This document shows, one piece after another, positions 11,861 through 24,599 of a stretch of 64,000 nucleotides of DNA. The stretch's first letter is position 1. Every line of letters begins with the position of its first letter. The notes beneath the pieces were generated by a model. It was not told where the DNA came from. It was given only the letters and a program-made list of their open reading frames with translations, and ran no database searches. Location: contig QANT01008649.1 of assembly GCA_003254885.1 (NCBI GenBank), positions 1 to 64,000 of the forward strand. The letters run 5' to 3'. This stretch comes from Purshia tridentata. Lineage: Eukaryota; Streptophyta; Magnoliopsida; Rosales; Rosaceae. Made by a program: the position numbers and the translations under genes.

Positions 11861-14121
11861 GAAACCAGGCATGATTCCAATTAAAGATTATCAAATGCTT
11901 GATCTGCCAGGATCCAATAAAAAATGCATCAAAACAATGAGTATTCTGAGTATTTTCATCAGATCATAATATCATATGCTTACCTATTCCATATATCCCA
12001 GCTACAAAAACAGAAAAACCCAACACCCACAAGTTTTTCATGTTGAAATTTAAATGAAACTACCCTCATAAATGACCCTTAAAACTATCATATAGAATCA
12101 AATTCAAAAATTGAAAAATCTCAGCCACCCATTTTCCAGAAATGGGTATTAAACCTGCTTAATTGGTTGGTCAAGCTATTTAATTGTTAAGAACTGGTAC
12201 ATATATGAAGGAAGATCCATACAGGACCAAAGCAAAAAGTCTTGATCTGGGTACATGTACTTTTGGTGGGAATAAAATAGATCAATGACATGCTTTGACC
12301 ATTGGTGAAGGTCGTAGATCTAGCAAAAACATTGAAAAGAAGCACTAACAGAACTGTTGCATTAATCCCAATTAACACAAATGCAAAGCTAGTACCTCGC
12401 ATAACCAAGCTGCAAAAGCATGAAGAAAAAGTCAACCAGACTAATAACAGAACACTGTCTGCTTTCATAGTCTGAATTCTCAACCTCCAAATCCACAAAA
12501 AAGAACAAGCAGTTTCCGAACATTATTTTCCTTGCAAGCAAACAATGAAAAGGAATAAACCCAACATGGCAATACCTACCTACCTGGTTGACCCCAGCAC
12601 ATAACAGCAGCATGCAAACACCAAACCATTTTTCCCCACTAACACCCAAAATATCGAAATGGAAAGGAATACCAAAAAGTTATATATGACGCATGAAGAG
12701 CTATAGATTGGCTTAGTTTTGTGAACCTGACCTGGGTTAGTGCTCAACTTTAAACTTTAAAAAGGAGTTGATAAAGCTATTTCACTTTCATTCACAAAAT
12801 CACAAGTACTATACTCCATTAGTCCATTGGCGCATAACTATTGGCTTATATTCTTCTTCTGACTTCTCGTGCATGCCAGTGTATTTAAATAATAAATTTC
12901 GTTTTCCAGTTTCTGCTGCCATCACTTTCTCTATTTTTTTTGCCTTCATTTCTTTCAATTATTTATTTATTTTATTTTATTTTATTGTTTTAATCAGTTA
13001 TCTGAAATGTAAGCATTTACTAATGTCAAAGGGACACCAAATTTGAATCTTATATTCTTATGACATTCTTTATGGGGAATTATTGGTATATCACTGTATC
13101 TGGCTCATTTTCTAAGTGTTTATATTTTTGGATTAAGTTGTTATTTAATATTTAATACCATCAAACATTGTGACGAGACTTGAGACCTCTCGATCTCTAA
13201 CATTATTGAAGAGAAATAGAATTAGATTAATTATTAGTTGGTGCATAATATTGGTGTTTTGATTTGCAGGAGGTCTTGAAACTTTCAATCCCCACTTGTT
13301 TATTGATTTAGAAGGTATATAGTAAAACTGTAGCTATATGTGTTTCTTCGTCTACATTTCTTCATGTATAATAAAAGTGTACGTGAGGGTGTATTATGAT
13401 ATCCATTTTTTTTGTCAGGCCTGATATTAATTTTGTTATATATATAATACACTTTAAATTTTGATTGGTTGACTCGAATATTTTTTAAAGTCAGATTATT
13501 ATATCCAAAATCAAATACAATATTCTAATAAAAAGTATAAATATAAATAGAGACATAGATATAGAGGATAGATTTCTTTAATTTCTGTGTTTCCCGGTTG
13601 CCAGCTATGAGTCTATGACAAACTGTTTGTTTAATGAGAAGGACGGGCTTCCCATGAACCCTGCTCTCGGTCGGTGTAGTCATCTAGTGCCACGTGGATT
13701 TTCTGGTCGCCTAGCACAAATGGCAATCTTTGGGCCTCAGCTTGAAAAGTGATCCATGGGCTGTTATTGGGCTTTCTGACGTCAGCCTTTTGGGCCTTCT
13801 CCGCGCGTTGAGTGTAACAACGCCTCCTAAAATTTCCTAGTCACGAATTCGCTGGCTTTGATCGTTCTCCTCTCTGTCCCCCAAGCTCCAGGGATACACA
13901 GAAATGGTGGTATCTATCTTTTGCAGGTAATCTCTCTCTCTCCCTCTCTCACTCTCTCATATCGGTTTTTTCCTTTCCTTGTCTTCCCTTTTTTGACCTT
14001 CATCATTCTAGTTATTCTTCATCAACCTTCAGCTGGCTGATCTACAAATTTTACGAACTCATGATGAATTTTATTTTATTAGGTTTTGGATTTGAAGGGG
14101 TGAGTTCTTTGGGTGACAAAA
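11861..14121. other. Divergent intergenic region between CBL-B and the RING-PHD gene
   Basis: Holds the CBL-B leader/promoter on the minus strand and the promoter plus 5' UTR of the RING-PHD gene on the plus strand. The open frames near 12.2-12.6 kb show no recognisable domain or CBL-like N-terminal extension. A CT-rich stretch at 13927-13960 lies just before the RING-PHD start and is probably 5' UTR or UTR intron. Confidence 0.55.
13691..13796 (+). promoter_or_regulatory. Cluster of site II, CRE and G-box motifs
   Basis: In about 105 bp there are a G-box CACGTG (13691-13696), four TGGGCC/TGGGCT site II motifs (13731-13736, 13757-13762, 13768-13773, 13791-13796) and a palindromic TGACGTCA (13777-13784). 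Site II motifs are bound by TCP factors and mark constitutive, growth-linked plant promoters; TGACGTCA is bound by bZIP/TGA factors. They lie 330-430 bp before the RING-PHD start codon. Function is inferred from motif density. Confidence 0.6.
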
Positions 14122-17100
14122 ATGGAAGTGGATTTCGTTACAAGTGGGATACAAGAGGAAGAAGCTTTTGGAGTTGATGAGAATTATAACAATGTAAGCT
14201 TTAAGCTTCAAGTTCATTTGATTTATTGAACTGTAGCTAGTGCCTGGTAGTTGTGTTTATGTCTTGCTAAGCTCAAGAAAGACGCTTGTCTCTGTCTATG
14301 CTGCTGGATATGTTACTGTTGTATATTTTTGGTATAGCTCGATTTTGTTGAATTAATGATTATATATGGCAAATGTGTTTTTCTTTTTAAATAATTGTGG
14401 TCTGAGAATGAACTATTTTTATCTAATAAGTCAGACATAGATTATAAACAAATTTGTGAATTGTGACCTGCTTATTGTGATTTGTGGGTATACAAGTTTA
14501 AGTTTCAGCTACTTGGTTTGCTATGTGTTTGAGATTAATTTGTTGGTATGTTCAGAATGTGCAGGACAATCCTAATTTTGAGGGTGAAACATGTGGAATA
14601 TGCATGGATGCCGTTATTGATAGGGGTGTTCTGGATTGCTGCCAGCACTGGTATGTGTTTAATAGTGTCTTTGTGACCTCGCATTCACAAGGAAGTTTAG
14701 TAGGACTGTGGAGTCTAGTTAGATTTTTCAATTTATTTAAAGGTTCATGTGAGGTGAAGTTATCCTCTTGCTCACACCCTTATTGTGGAATAATTGAGCT
14801 AAAATGAGATAAATGTATTGTTTACCATGACTTATATTGTGTTTGATAGATGAAAATTTTATTTCATGAAATGGGCTTGTCTCGTGGTTTTTTCAGGTTC
14901 TGTTTTGCATGCATTGACAATTGGGCTACCATTACAAACCTCTGCCCACTTTGCCAGAATGAATTTCAATTGATCACATGTGTTCCAGTGAGTGATGCAA
15001 ATAAACGATACTTTTTTCCCCATCATGGTTTTAGTATTAGTTCTGTTGTCATTGATATAAATAATATAATGATATTAAATACAACTAGTTGCAAAGCATA
15101 TTTCTTTTGATTTCTACACACTGGCTGTTTTCAATAGTTTTCTTTTTCTTGGCAAATACCAATTTTAAGTTATCTTTATGTTGGTGCAAAGTCGTGCTAA
15201 AGCATATGAGACTGATTTGAATGTGAAGGTATATGATACTATTGGGAGCAGCAAAGTGGATGAGGATTCATCTTTCAGGTACTTTGATAATTAAGAATAA
15301 CATGTTTAAGTATATTGTTGAGGGTCCACTGTTTGCATTTTTATGTGTCTTAGAGCCTTAGACTTATTATTATATGGTTTTCAAAGCCCATACTCTTATG
15401 TGGCGTTCTTATAAATCATGATATTGGCATTCATGATTCTTTTTATGAAATTGCAATTAAGCGACTTATTGTCTTATTGTGCCTAGGTTTTAGCCGAGAC
15501 TAATTTTTCCATATTCATCTATGCAGAGATGATGATTGGTGTATTGAAGGGAAGAATAACACACTCTCGTTTCCATCATACTATATAGATGAGAATGTAA
15601 TTATCTTTACTTGTATTCCTTTTAAGATCTTCTTGCAGTACCCATCATATATTTCTAAAATTATCTTTACATGTATTCTTTTCCATCATACGTCAAAAGG
15701 ATTGATCTTTGCATCACCACTTCCCGTCACATCAAGATGCATAATATTAGTGGAGAGGAATTGATTAGTAGTTTATACAGGATATTCCCTGTTTAGAAAT
15801 GGGAATGCTTCTGTGTTTCCTGAAAAATGTCAAATAAAAAAAAAAGAAAAAAGATAAAGAGTATGGAGGTTAGTGTGATTCAAAAGTAATAGTTGAGACT
15901 AAAGTTTCTATTTCTCGTTCACCAAAAAAAAGGTTTCTATTTCTCAAGGCTGTAATTTACGTCTTTATTTTGTCGTCAAGCTTACATTTCGACATTTTAT
16001 CATCTGATATTGAATTATTATGTTCGTTTATCATTTTGTAGGCAGTTATCTGCTTGGACGGAGATGGTTGCAAAATTCGAAGTGTATCAGCAACCATGGA
16101 GGGAGATACCAATCTCGATACATCAATTGCCTGTGATTCATGTGACTTGTGGTAAACAATCAATTGATTTGATTGATAAACTTTCTCCATGTAGATATAT
16201 GATTTATCTAATTGCCTTTTTACTTGAATGGAGACAGGTACCATGCTTTCTGTGTGGGATTTGACCCTGAGGGCACGTCTGAGAGTACATGGTTATGCCC
16301 TAGGCAAGTTACATGGTGATGATTGTTTTGTTCATTGGTGTTGCACTGTTGGTCCTTTTTTTAAGTCTAGTTTATGAATTTTGCCTCAAAGCTTCAGTTT
16401 TATTGTTTTATCAGTAAGCATTTTTCATGTATGAGCAGAACCTCACCTCTACACAATTTTTTTAAATTAATTATAATTTATTTTTCTGTAGATGTGTAGT
16501 TGATGAAATGCCACAAAAATCACATGCTAATTCTGTACAGAGGTCTAACAGCCAGTATGATCCAGAAAATGCAAATAGTGAATCTTTGGCTGATGATTAT
16601 TTTTCTAAAAAGGTGTCTGTATCTGTTGCTGATAGTGGTGAGACAGCTGTTGTTGTCTCAATGGTTGGAGTACCAAGTGAGAGCATTTTGCCAACTGTTG
16701 AAGTTGGCAAGGACCTGAAAACTGAAACATTGATATCAGCTTCTGAGGACAGCCATTCCAGCGAAAGAACTATTCCCCAACCAGTTTTGGCAGCTCAGGA
16801 ACTACAACTTTCCTTGTCCTGTGTTACCTCCTTCAGTTTACCTTCAAATTCTTTGCCACACAATCAGCTTAGGATGAGTACTGATAGATCATTGAATGAT
16901 CGTAGTAGCTCTGATGGCATCAGACATTCTTCCGAAAAGGTGTTTAATGAATCATGCATTAGCAATGAACTGTCTGACAGTGATCCCAATATGGGTCTTC
17001 ATCTTGGGTTATCTGTGGGCTCATTTTTTTCTGGTAATTACATATTTTGCCTTTTGAAGCTTGATAATTTCATGATTAGGATAGCATTTACATGTTCATC

Positions 17101-20100
17101 TCATTGTTAATGTGCCCCTAGTTGTTGACATGAATAATAATGGAACTGAAGATCAAGAGACTGGAGACGTGAAGAATCACAATCCTTCTGACGAATGTTT
17201 GTCAAAAGGTATGAAGTTTCTTTAGGAATCATTTGCTGTGCTTTTTTTTTGGGGGGGGGGGGGGGGGNGGTGGGAATTATTTATACTACAGCTCATGCAC
17301 ATTGCCTATATGAAATGTTTCCAGCTGACAAGATTTTACCAGATCAAGAGACTGAAGATGTGAAACACAGTCCTTCAGAAGAATATTCGCCGAAAGGTAT
17401 GACTTTGTTTTAAGCAGCATTAGTTGTCTTTTATTTCTTATATCTTTTGTTTGGGGGAGTGGGGAGCGAAATAAATTTCTATTAAATTTTTTATACAACA
17501 GTCACTTATGCACATTGGCTCCATTTTTAAATGTTTCCAGCTGACAAGATTGTACCAGATGCTAGTTCAGATGCTCCTGAAATTACTGGTGGGAAGAGAA
17601 AGCGTACTGATTGCAGGTCACATGTCATCCAAATATATCCGTTGATTCTTATACGGTTTTCAGCAATTAGTGCTCATAACTATGTTGCCTCAGGTTTTGT
17701 TACTGCTATCCTCGTATCATAATCTGCCACCATCAATTGTGTACTCTAGTTTTCCTAATTCATGTTGGATGTATTGTGTTTCTGCCACCATCAATTGCGT
17801 AATCGCCACTCTAGATTTCCTTATGTATGATGGATGTATTGTGTTTCTGTTCTCCATAGAAATCCTTGGTTCATTCAGCTGGCTTGTGGGTCTTGTAGTG
17901 GATGGTAAGTTTTCAGGAGGGAGTATCTCCTCTTCATATCTTTTGGATTCCGTTAAGGTGGTCCCTATCATACTAATACCACTGCATTGTGGTAGTTTGT
18001 AGGTAAAACCAAACCAGGGATGTAGGGGTGTCAAATGATTGGCTTTTCCATATTAACATTCATGCAACATAATTTTGAAAATATAAAAAATACTTATCTA
18101 GAAACATCAAGAAATGTCAGTCCAAGTTAATTAAACTGATTGAACAAAAACTGCATGTTTATTTAAAGTTGATTTCATCAGCCTATGTTTTGTTATGTTA
18201 GCCTATTTCCATGTCTATTTGTTGTCATTTGCCTGAAAGATGTGTAATTCATATGGAAATTTGCTATGGCCTTACATTCTTCATAGCAGGTAGAACAAAA
18301 TTTCTGACTTTTATTTTACCTTCTTGACTCTTTGAAATAATAGTGATGACTTTCATACGGGTGCTGATGATGGAGATACTAACCGTAAGATTGAGACTAA
18401 AGTTTCTATAAAGAAATTTAGAGATAAGGAGAAGGTTCAACTGAATGCTTCCAAAGACCAAGCCAAAGCATCTGGTTCAAATGACTCTAAAAACTGCTCT
18501 AGTCTGACTGTAGTCGCCAAAGATAGCAGGTTAAAATGTCATCCTGTAGAGGGGAACACCACTTCCGATATATTGAGCATTGTTCAAACTACAAACCGTA
18601 AATCTTCTAAGGGCCTTGCACGCCCTAAGCCTGCTGATAAAAAATCAGAAGAACAAGAAACAATGGCTGGTTTGAGAGTTAAAAAGATCATGAGGAGAGC
18701 TTCTGAGGACAAGGAGTCATCCCTGGTTGTTGAGAGACTAAGAAAAGAAATAAGAGAAGCTGTCTGTAACAAATCTTCAGAAGATTTTGGTGAAAATCTT
18801 TTCGATCCAAAGCTTCTTGCTGCGTTTAGGGCAGCTGTAGTAGGACCTAAAACTGAACCTGTTAAGAAGTTATCACATTTGGCACTGAAGGCAAGGAAGG
18901 CAATGTTGCAGAAGGGAAAAGTACGTGAGAACCTAACAAAGAAAATTTATGCAACTTCCAATGGAAGACGAAAACGTGCATGGGACCGGGACTGTGAGAT
19001 TGAATTTTGGAAGCATCGATGCATAGATACTACAAAGCCTGAAAAGGTTGAGACTTTGAAGTCAGTTCTTAGCCTTCTAAAAGGGGGTACAGGTGCAGGC
19101 CAGGAGTCTGACAGGCAGTCCACAAATCCAATTCTTTCCAGGTTGTATTTAGCAGATACATCTGTATTCCCAAGAAAAGATGATATTAAGCCTCTCTTAG
19201 CTCTTAAAACTGCAGGTAATTTAGAGCCGAACAATAAACAACTCAAGTTGACAGAAAAGTGTTCAAAGTCATCTCTTAGTAATGGTACTTCAAATTGCAC
19301 AGAAATGAATAAGGTTTCATCAAAAGTTGGGGTTCCTTCATTAGAAAATGATGGGAATAAAAATAATGTTCCAAGCTCAGAGGATGCATCTGCTACTAAC
19401 AAAGTACATCGAGACAGACACTCAGAAGGGTCCTTGGTTTCTTCATCTGGTGGTTCCAAATCTAAAACCAATAGGGAAGTGGTTGACAAAACTGACGCTA
19501 AAAAAACTGATAAAAGAAAATGGGCTTTAGAGGTTCTTGCCAGGAAAACGAGTGGTGCAGGCAGGGATGCAACAATTGAAAAACAGGAAGATAAGGCTGT
19601 GCTCAAAGGAAATTACCCGTTGCTAGTATGTAACAGCTTTACTTTTAAAAGCATTCATTTATGCTGTTTGGCTTGGAAGGTGATATAATTCTATTTTGTG
19701 GTTGCTATGAGCAGGCTCAATTACCAATAGACATGAGACCAGTTTTGGCACCCAGTCGTCATAATAAAATCCCCATATCAGTGAGGCAGGTATGAAGTAC
19801 CTTTTGTGTATGCCTTCTATTAACCAGGATGGGTGTGTGTTCTATGTCAAATTAATTACATCTCTTGTTAGGTTACTCTTTGAGTTATTTTGATGGGAAA
19901 AGATTTTGAATATGGAAAAGGGTTCTGCCTTCAGTGGACTTTGAATGCAAAATCAGAAAGGTGGAAGTGGTTTTAAATTTTCTTACGGGGAAATTGTAGA
20001 AAGTAACCTGTTGCCGTAATTTTTATAATCTTGCATGAGGCATGACTCATAAAGCAAAAATATGCTAGACACACCACTGCTTCCACCACCAGAGCATAAA

Positions 20101-21757
20101 AATTTCTTATCAGGAAATGTGAAATGAGTTTCTTAGCATATGTTAGTGTGATTATAAAAGTTGCCTTTTCAACTGCATTAATTTGTTCCATTTTCATGAT
20201 GCTGGAGGTTAATTGGTACTTTTTACTTGTTATAAATATCTTCTGTGCAGACACAGCTGTGCCGTCTGACAGAGCTCCTCTTGAGGAAATCAAATCTGCC
20301 AGTGATCCGTAGAACTGCAGATACAGAGTTAGCTGTTGCAGATGCAGTTAATATAGAAAAGGAGGTTGCTGATAGATCAAACAGCAAGCTAGTGTATCAG
20401 AATCTATGTTCCCAGGAGATATTGCATCGCTCAGAAAACAGCAAGTCTAGTGGAGCCCCAGTACTTCATTCCCCCCCATCTGCATTACCTGCTGATAAAT
20501 TAGAACAAACTGCCAATGAACGTTCAATTGATCCTGTAATTGAAGCAGCACTAAGAAATGCCGGTCTTCTGTCTGATTCTCCTCCAAATAGTCCACATCC
20601 CGATATGGAAGTTCCTGCAGAAGAAGTCAACCCATCATTATATATCAAAAAGGAAGGGCCTGATAATGTATTTGAAATGGATTTTCATCCAGATCTGGAC
20701 ATATATGGTGATTTTGATTATAATTTGGAAGATGAAGACTACATTGGTGCCACTGCTACAAAAGTCTCTAATGATCAACCAGAAGGAGCATCAAAACTGA
20801 AACTGGTTTTCTCTACTCTTCACCCTGAAAGACCTAATCATACTCTTGATCTTGAAAAGACTGAAGAGACTGTTGAAGTTCAAAAAAATTCTTCCTCCAT
20901 GCTTGACAATCAAACTTGTTCAGGTTGGGAAAACTCAACCACGGAGGGTGGGACTGACAAGTCTTGTGTTCCTTTGGAATCCTTATTTGGTAAAGAAGGT
21001 GAAGAGCTTTCTGTTGCAGAATGTGAAGAATTATATGGACCGGATAAAGAACCACTGATAAAGAAATTTCCAGAAGCATCAGAAAAGTTATATGGACTAA
21101 TTGATGCAGCTTCGGTTAAAGACAAGGATTCTAAAGAGAAAGAAAATCATGTGCCAAAGCCAAACCAAGCAATAAAGGCATCAGAATCTGGTAGTGAGAA
21201 CTATGAACAAAAAATGATAGTTGCCAATGTCAGTTCCAATTCCTCTGGGGGAGAGGATTCTACAAGCCATCCCGAACCAGGTAGAAATGTTGAAAGGAAG
21301 GAGAAGAAATCCAATATGGATTCTAACAATCAGTCTAACAGCATCAATTGTGTATCTAAGAAGGTCTTTCCTAGCCACTTTTCCCTAAAACTCATCTTTC
21401 ATATATGTTATCTTTCCATTCTTTAAATTCATATAAAATGGATTTTACTACTTTGTATTAAATTAAAGTAATTGACTTGGGAGATTAGTTTCTTCCCCAA
21501 TTTGGCTGACTTGTCATTCCAATCTTCTACAGGTGGAAGCCTACATTAAAGAGCACATCAGACCACTATGCAAGAGCGGTGTGATTACAACTGAACAATA
21601 TAAGTGGGCCGTGGCAAAAACTACTGACAAAGTTATGAAATACCATTCTAAAGCCAAGGATGCAAGTTTCCTTATTAAGGAAGGTGAGAAGGTGAAGAAA
21701 CTGGCAGAGCAGTATGTTGAGACATCTCGACAGAAGGAAAAAGGCGATCCTCTATAA
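14122..21757 (+). CDS. RING finger + PHD finger protein (At4g10930-like)
   Basis: Large nuclear-type protein, 1341 aa in 15 exons: 14122-14193, 14556-14650, 14897-14987, 15229-15278, 15527-15596, 16042-16151, 16238-16303, 16492-17033, 17122-17208, 17325-17396, 17541-17616, 18344-19625, 19715-19789, 20251-21363, 21533-21757 (4026 nt). The C3HC4 RING spans about residues 37-75 (CGIC, CQHWFC, CPLC). A PHD finger spans about 130-186 (CDSCDLWYHAFC, then CPRC). The middle is long, charged and low in order, with basic patches such as KRKR; the last 74 residues form a conserved helical C-terminal block. RING suggests E3 ubiquitin ligase activity and PHD suggests histone-tail reading, but no function is shown. 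The intron after exon 7 (16304-16491) has a GC donor (AG/GCAAGT). Exons 9-11 are related by tandem duplication. A 1-bp N lies in intron 9. It is longer than the Arabidopsis protein as I remember it (under 1000 aa). Confidence 0.9.
17151..17560 (+). repeat. Tandem exon-intron duplication inside the RING-PHD gene
   Basis: Sequence around exon 9 and its following intron is repeated at exon 10 and its intron with a period of about 191-216 bp. Copies share the coding GATCAAGAGACTG.AGA start, the AAAGGTATGA donor, a T/G-rich intron, a TTTATAC.ACAG stretch, ATGCACATTG and the TGTTTCCAGCTGACAAGATT acceptor/exon start. Exons 10 and 11 both begin ADKI.PD. All copies keep frame, so the protein gained short acidic repeats. 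Confidence 0.85.
17723..17848 (+). repeat. Imperfect tandem repeat in intron 11 of the RING-PHD gene
   Basis: Two copies of a unit of about 58-68 bp (17723-17780 and 17781-17848), each beginning TCTGCCACCATCAATTG and ending near GGATGTATTGTGT. Non-coding; no element family recognised. Confidence 0.75.
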
Positions 21758-22844
21758 CAGGAGTCATTTTCAGCTCTCAGGTTATTCAGAGCTTCCACTC
21801 TCTCCTAATTGGTGTAATTTGTGTATGGTTATGAGAGGCATTGTATAAACACCCCCGCATTGCATAAGTTGATGAAGAAAATATCTTGGAACGTATGTCA
21901 GGGTTGGTTTTCTGCCTGAGCACAAATCATATACAAGAATCTCGCAAGTTATTGTGCATCACATTGGCATAGGTGCTTGTGTGGCAAGAGAAAAACCTGA
22001 TATGAAGTTGTATGCTATTGATTTAGATTTTCATGTTTCTTCACAACATAATATGAACTCTGGACAAAAAACAATTTTGTATGAATATATTGGGCTTTAC
22101 TTTCATGGCCCTTAAGGATGGTTGACATTCTAAAGACGTCAGGGCAGATTAAGGAAGGTAGATGGAAACAAATGCTGATTGAATTTTCGAAGAGTTCTGT
22201 AATTTCTATTATTTCCATACAAAAGGATGAGTGATAAAACTTGAGTTTTTAGAATTGGGAAGTCCAAAACACCCTGTGAATCTCGAGGTTTGTTTGATAA
22301 TAGCATACCATCTTATGTTGATAGGTGAGAGGTCCACTCAGTAGCTTTATAATTGTATTAGATGATGTTATGGTGAATTGTATTCTTTCAATTAATACTT
22401 GGTCATTAATTTTTGCAATGATAAGAAGTGTGGTTAGAGCAACGTCTACCGTGCACTCCATATTATGTATGGAAGCGTATTATTAAAATAAGAATGATGT
22501 CTTGTTAAAAGGGAGTCCTTCAAGCATAAGTGATGGACATCAACCCTATTAAGTACTAACTGGCTTCATTGATGTGCATATAGAACCTGTAAGAGACAAC
22601 ACATAGGACCTGAATACTCCACTATCTTTTCATAATTCACCATCCTCGACCTTGCAATATTTGAATACATCAACACCACCAAGATATGCCCATATTTGAA
22701 TACATTTAACAATACCAAAATTTGACCATAAACCTTTGCTCGAGTAGTGGGGCTAGAGATCTCGCAACAAAATTTGACACAAACAGAAAGACAAGTGAGC
22801 ATTGAATAAACGACCATACAGCAAGGGGCTCCAGATGCCATCAT
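21758..22844. other. Convergent 3' flank between the RING-PHD and SINA-like genes
   Basis: Contains the 3' UTRs of both genes. No further coding region or repeat is supported. Confidence 0.6.
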
Positions 22845-24599
22845 CTAGGTGCGGTTGTCCTTCCAAATCCGACCAGAGACCCGAAGCTTGAGTTCCTTCC
22901 TGTCTCCACCAGAGAAAAAAAGTGCCATGTTACGGTGGATTATGAGACCGTCATGGCTATCCCTGACCTTCTGGTGGCTTTCATGTATGCTCCGAGGGGT
23001 TCCTTCCCATATTAATTTCCTACCATTTGCCCCCACCTCCAGTCTATAACTGAAGTTTCGTGCCTCAACCCCATCTCCCATGAAACGAATGAATGCAATG
23101 TAAACAGGGGCCATGCCCAGTTGGAAGGCTTCAAAGTGCAGGCAGAAGTACTGGCTGTAACAGTTAAATACCTAACAAATATAAAGAAAGTGAATGAGCA
23201 TCAATGAAAACAAACACATGGTATCAGTTAACGAGTACCCTAGGTGCCAAAAATTAGCCAACCCCTAGATTAGTAAGCTTCTGTTGCCCACATTTTTAAA
23301 AAAAAGTAAGAATACTTCCATCAATTATAATAGTCACCAAAACCGAAATGATGTGACAAGTAGCATAGCAGTCTTTACTTGTTAGAAACAAATGAAGTTC
23401 ATAGTGATCCAAGAACAAATTAAATACTATCGTGTTAAGTAGGATCCAAAAGTTGCAGTACTCACATGCTTCACTATCATTTTGACTATAAAACATTCAA
23501 ATTCATTCTCAAAGTCTACACCCCAGGAAACAATCAAATTCAATACATTATTTGAAGCAGAATCTACAACACCAAATCAGAACTCAAGCAATGAAACTCC
23601 ACTTACCATAAGCATCCTGCTTGCATTCTCAACCTCGCGGGGATTAGACTTAACACAGAGGTGATTAAAGGTGCAACCATTGTGCATGTCAACCTTGTGA
23701 TCTTCTCTTAGATGGTCAACCAGGAATGGAATATCCCCAACCACTGAGCACTCAGAACCAGGGTATGGGCAATTGTATGGTCTGAAGTTGCACTGAGCCT
23801 CATGCTTAAGTTTGCTGTAGTAAGGAAAGATCTCCATGCAGCCCAAAAAGCTATACTTACAAGGAAGTTCTAGTGACTCGGCCACTTTCTCCAATGCCAG
23901 ACACCTGATGTCTCCAAGTTCTTCTCTACAAGTCGGGCATTGGTCGTTCACCCTCAATTTACAGGTGGAGCAGAGAGTGTGCCCATTTAGGCACTGCAGA
24001 AACAAAAACTCAGAAATCAACTACTTCCCAAGTTCCAACCAAGTAGTGAATCAAAATGAAAACTCTAGTGGCATATGCTTGACATTTAGGAAATCAAAAT
24101 ATCATGAAGCTCAAAGCAAACCCAAAAGCTCAAAACATCATTACACCAAAAATATTCCTCAGATCAAAAACCAACCACAAAAACAGTTTCTTTATGAGCA
24201 AGGAACTAACTATGAATCCATTCTACATTCCCTCTAGTTTATCACTAAAACAGGATCAGACCTTGCATCAACGGAATACCCACATACCAGAATTTCATTT
24301 CCCAACGCACTCAACATCAAAGTCACCCAAAAGCAATCATAATCCAACCAAAAAAGAAAATTTAAAGTGACCCATTATGGTAAACAAGTTTATTAACACA
24401 CCTGGTGGATTGGTGGGTACATAGAGTTTGTGCAGACGGGGCATTCTAGAAGCTCATGGACGCTTGCTGCCGGAGACACAGCCTTGTTGTGGGACTTGGC
24501 CGAGGCCAAGAAAAGATGGTGGTGGCGGCGGCGGCAATAAATGTCTTCCCCATAGATCCCATCAAAGGTTGAGGTCAAGCATTCAACACCATCCTCCAT
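22845..24599 (-). CDS. SINA-type RING E3 ubiquitin ligase (SINAT family)
   Basis: Seven-in-absentia E3 ligase. Three exons: 24599-24402, 23993-23607, 23171-22845; 912 nt, 303 aa, the usual SINAT length. A C3HC4 RING spans residues 53-88 (CPVC, HQCLNGHTLC, STC, CPTC). It is followed by the SIAH-type double zinc finger (about 105-165: CKYSFLGC, HEAQC, CPYPGSEC, HLREDH) and a C-terminal TRAF-like substrate-binding and dimerisation domain containing YCLHFE-type and GRKLIWEG-like strands. Plant SINATs act on transcription factors, ESCRT and autophagy components; the target here is unknown. Intron 1 falls inside the RING, right after His-Gln of the third ligand region, with GT-AG borders. The ATG at 24599 is the first plausible one and gives the usual acidic N terminus. 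Confidence 0.93.

Noticed and set aside
12187-12649. Minus-strand frames upstream of CBL-B, considered as an N-terminal extension as in CBL10-like proteins
   Set aside because: No splice-compatible path or membrane-helix similarity to CBL10 was seen, and an in-frame stop lies just before the CBL-B start.
15180-15230. Earlier acceptor for RING-PHD exon 4, after GTGCAAAG
   Set aside because: It reads into a stop within three codons; the acceptor before 15229 keeps frame and family sequence.
18947-19606. 219-codon minus-strand open frame opposite RING-PHD exon 12
   Set aside because: Antisense shadow of a long coding exon; the plus-strand frame continues through conserved sequence.
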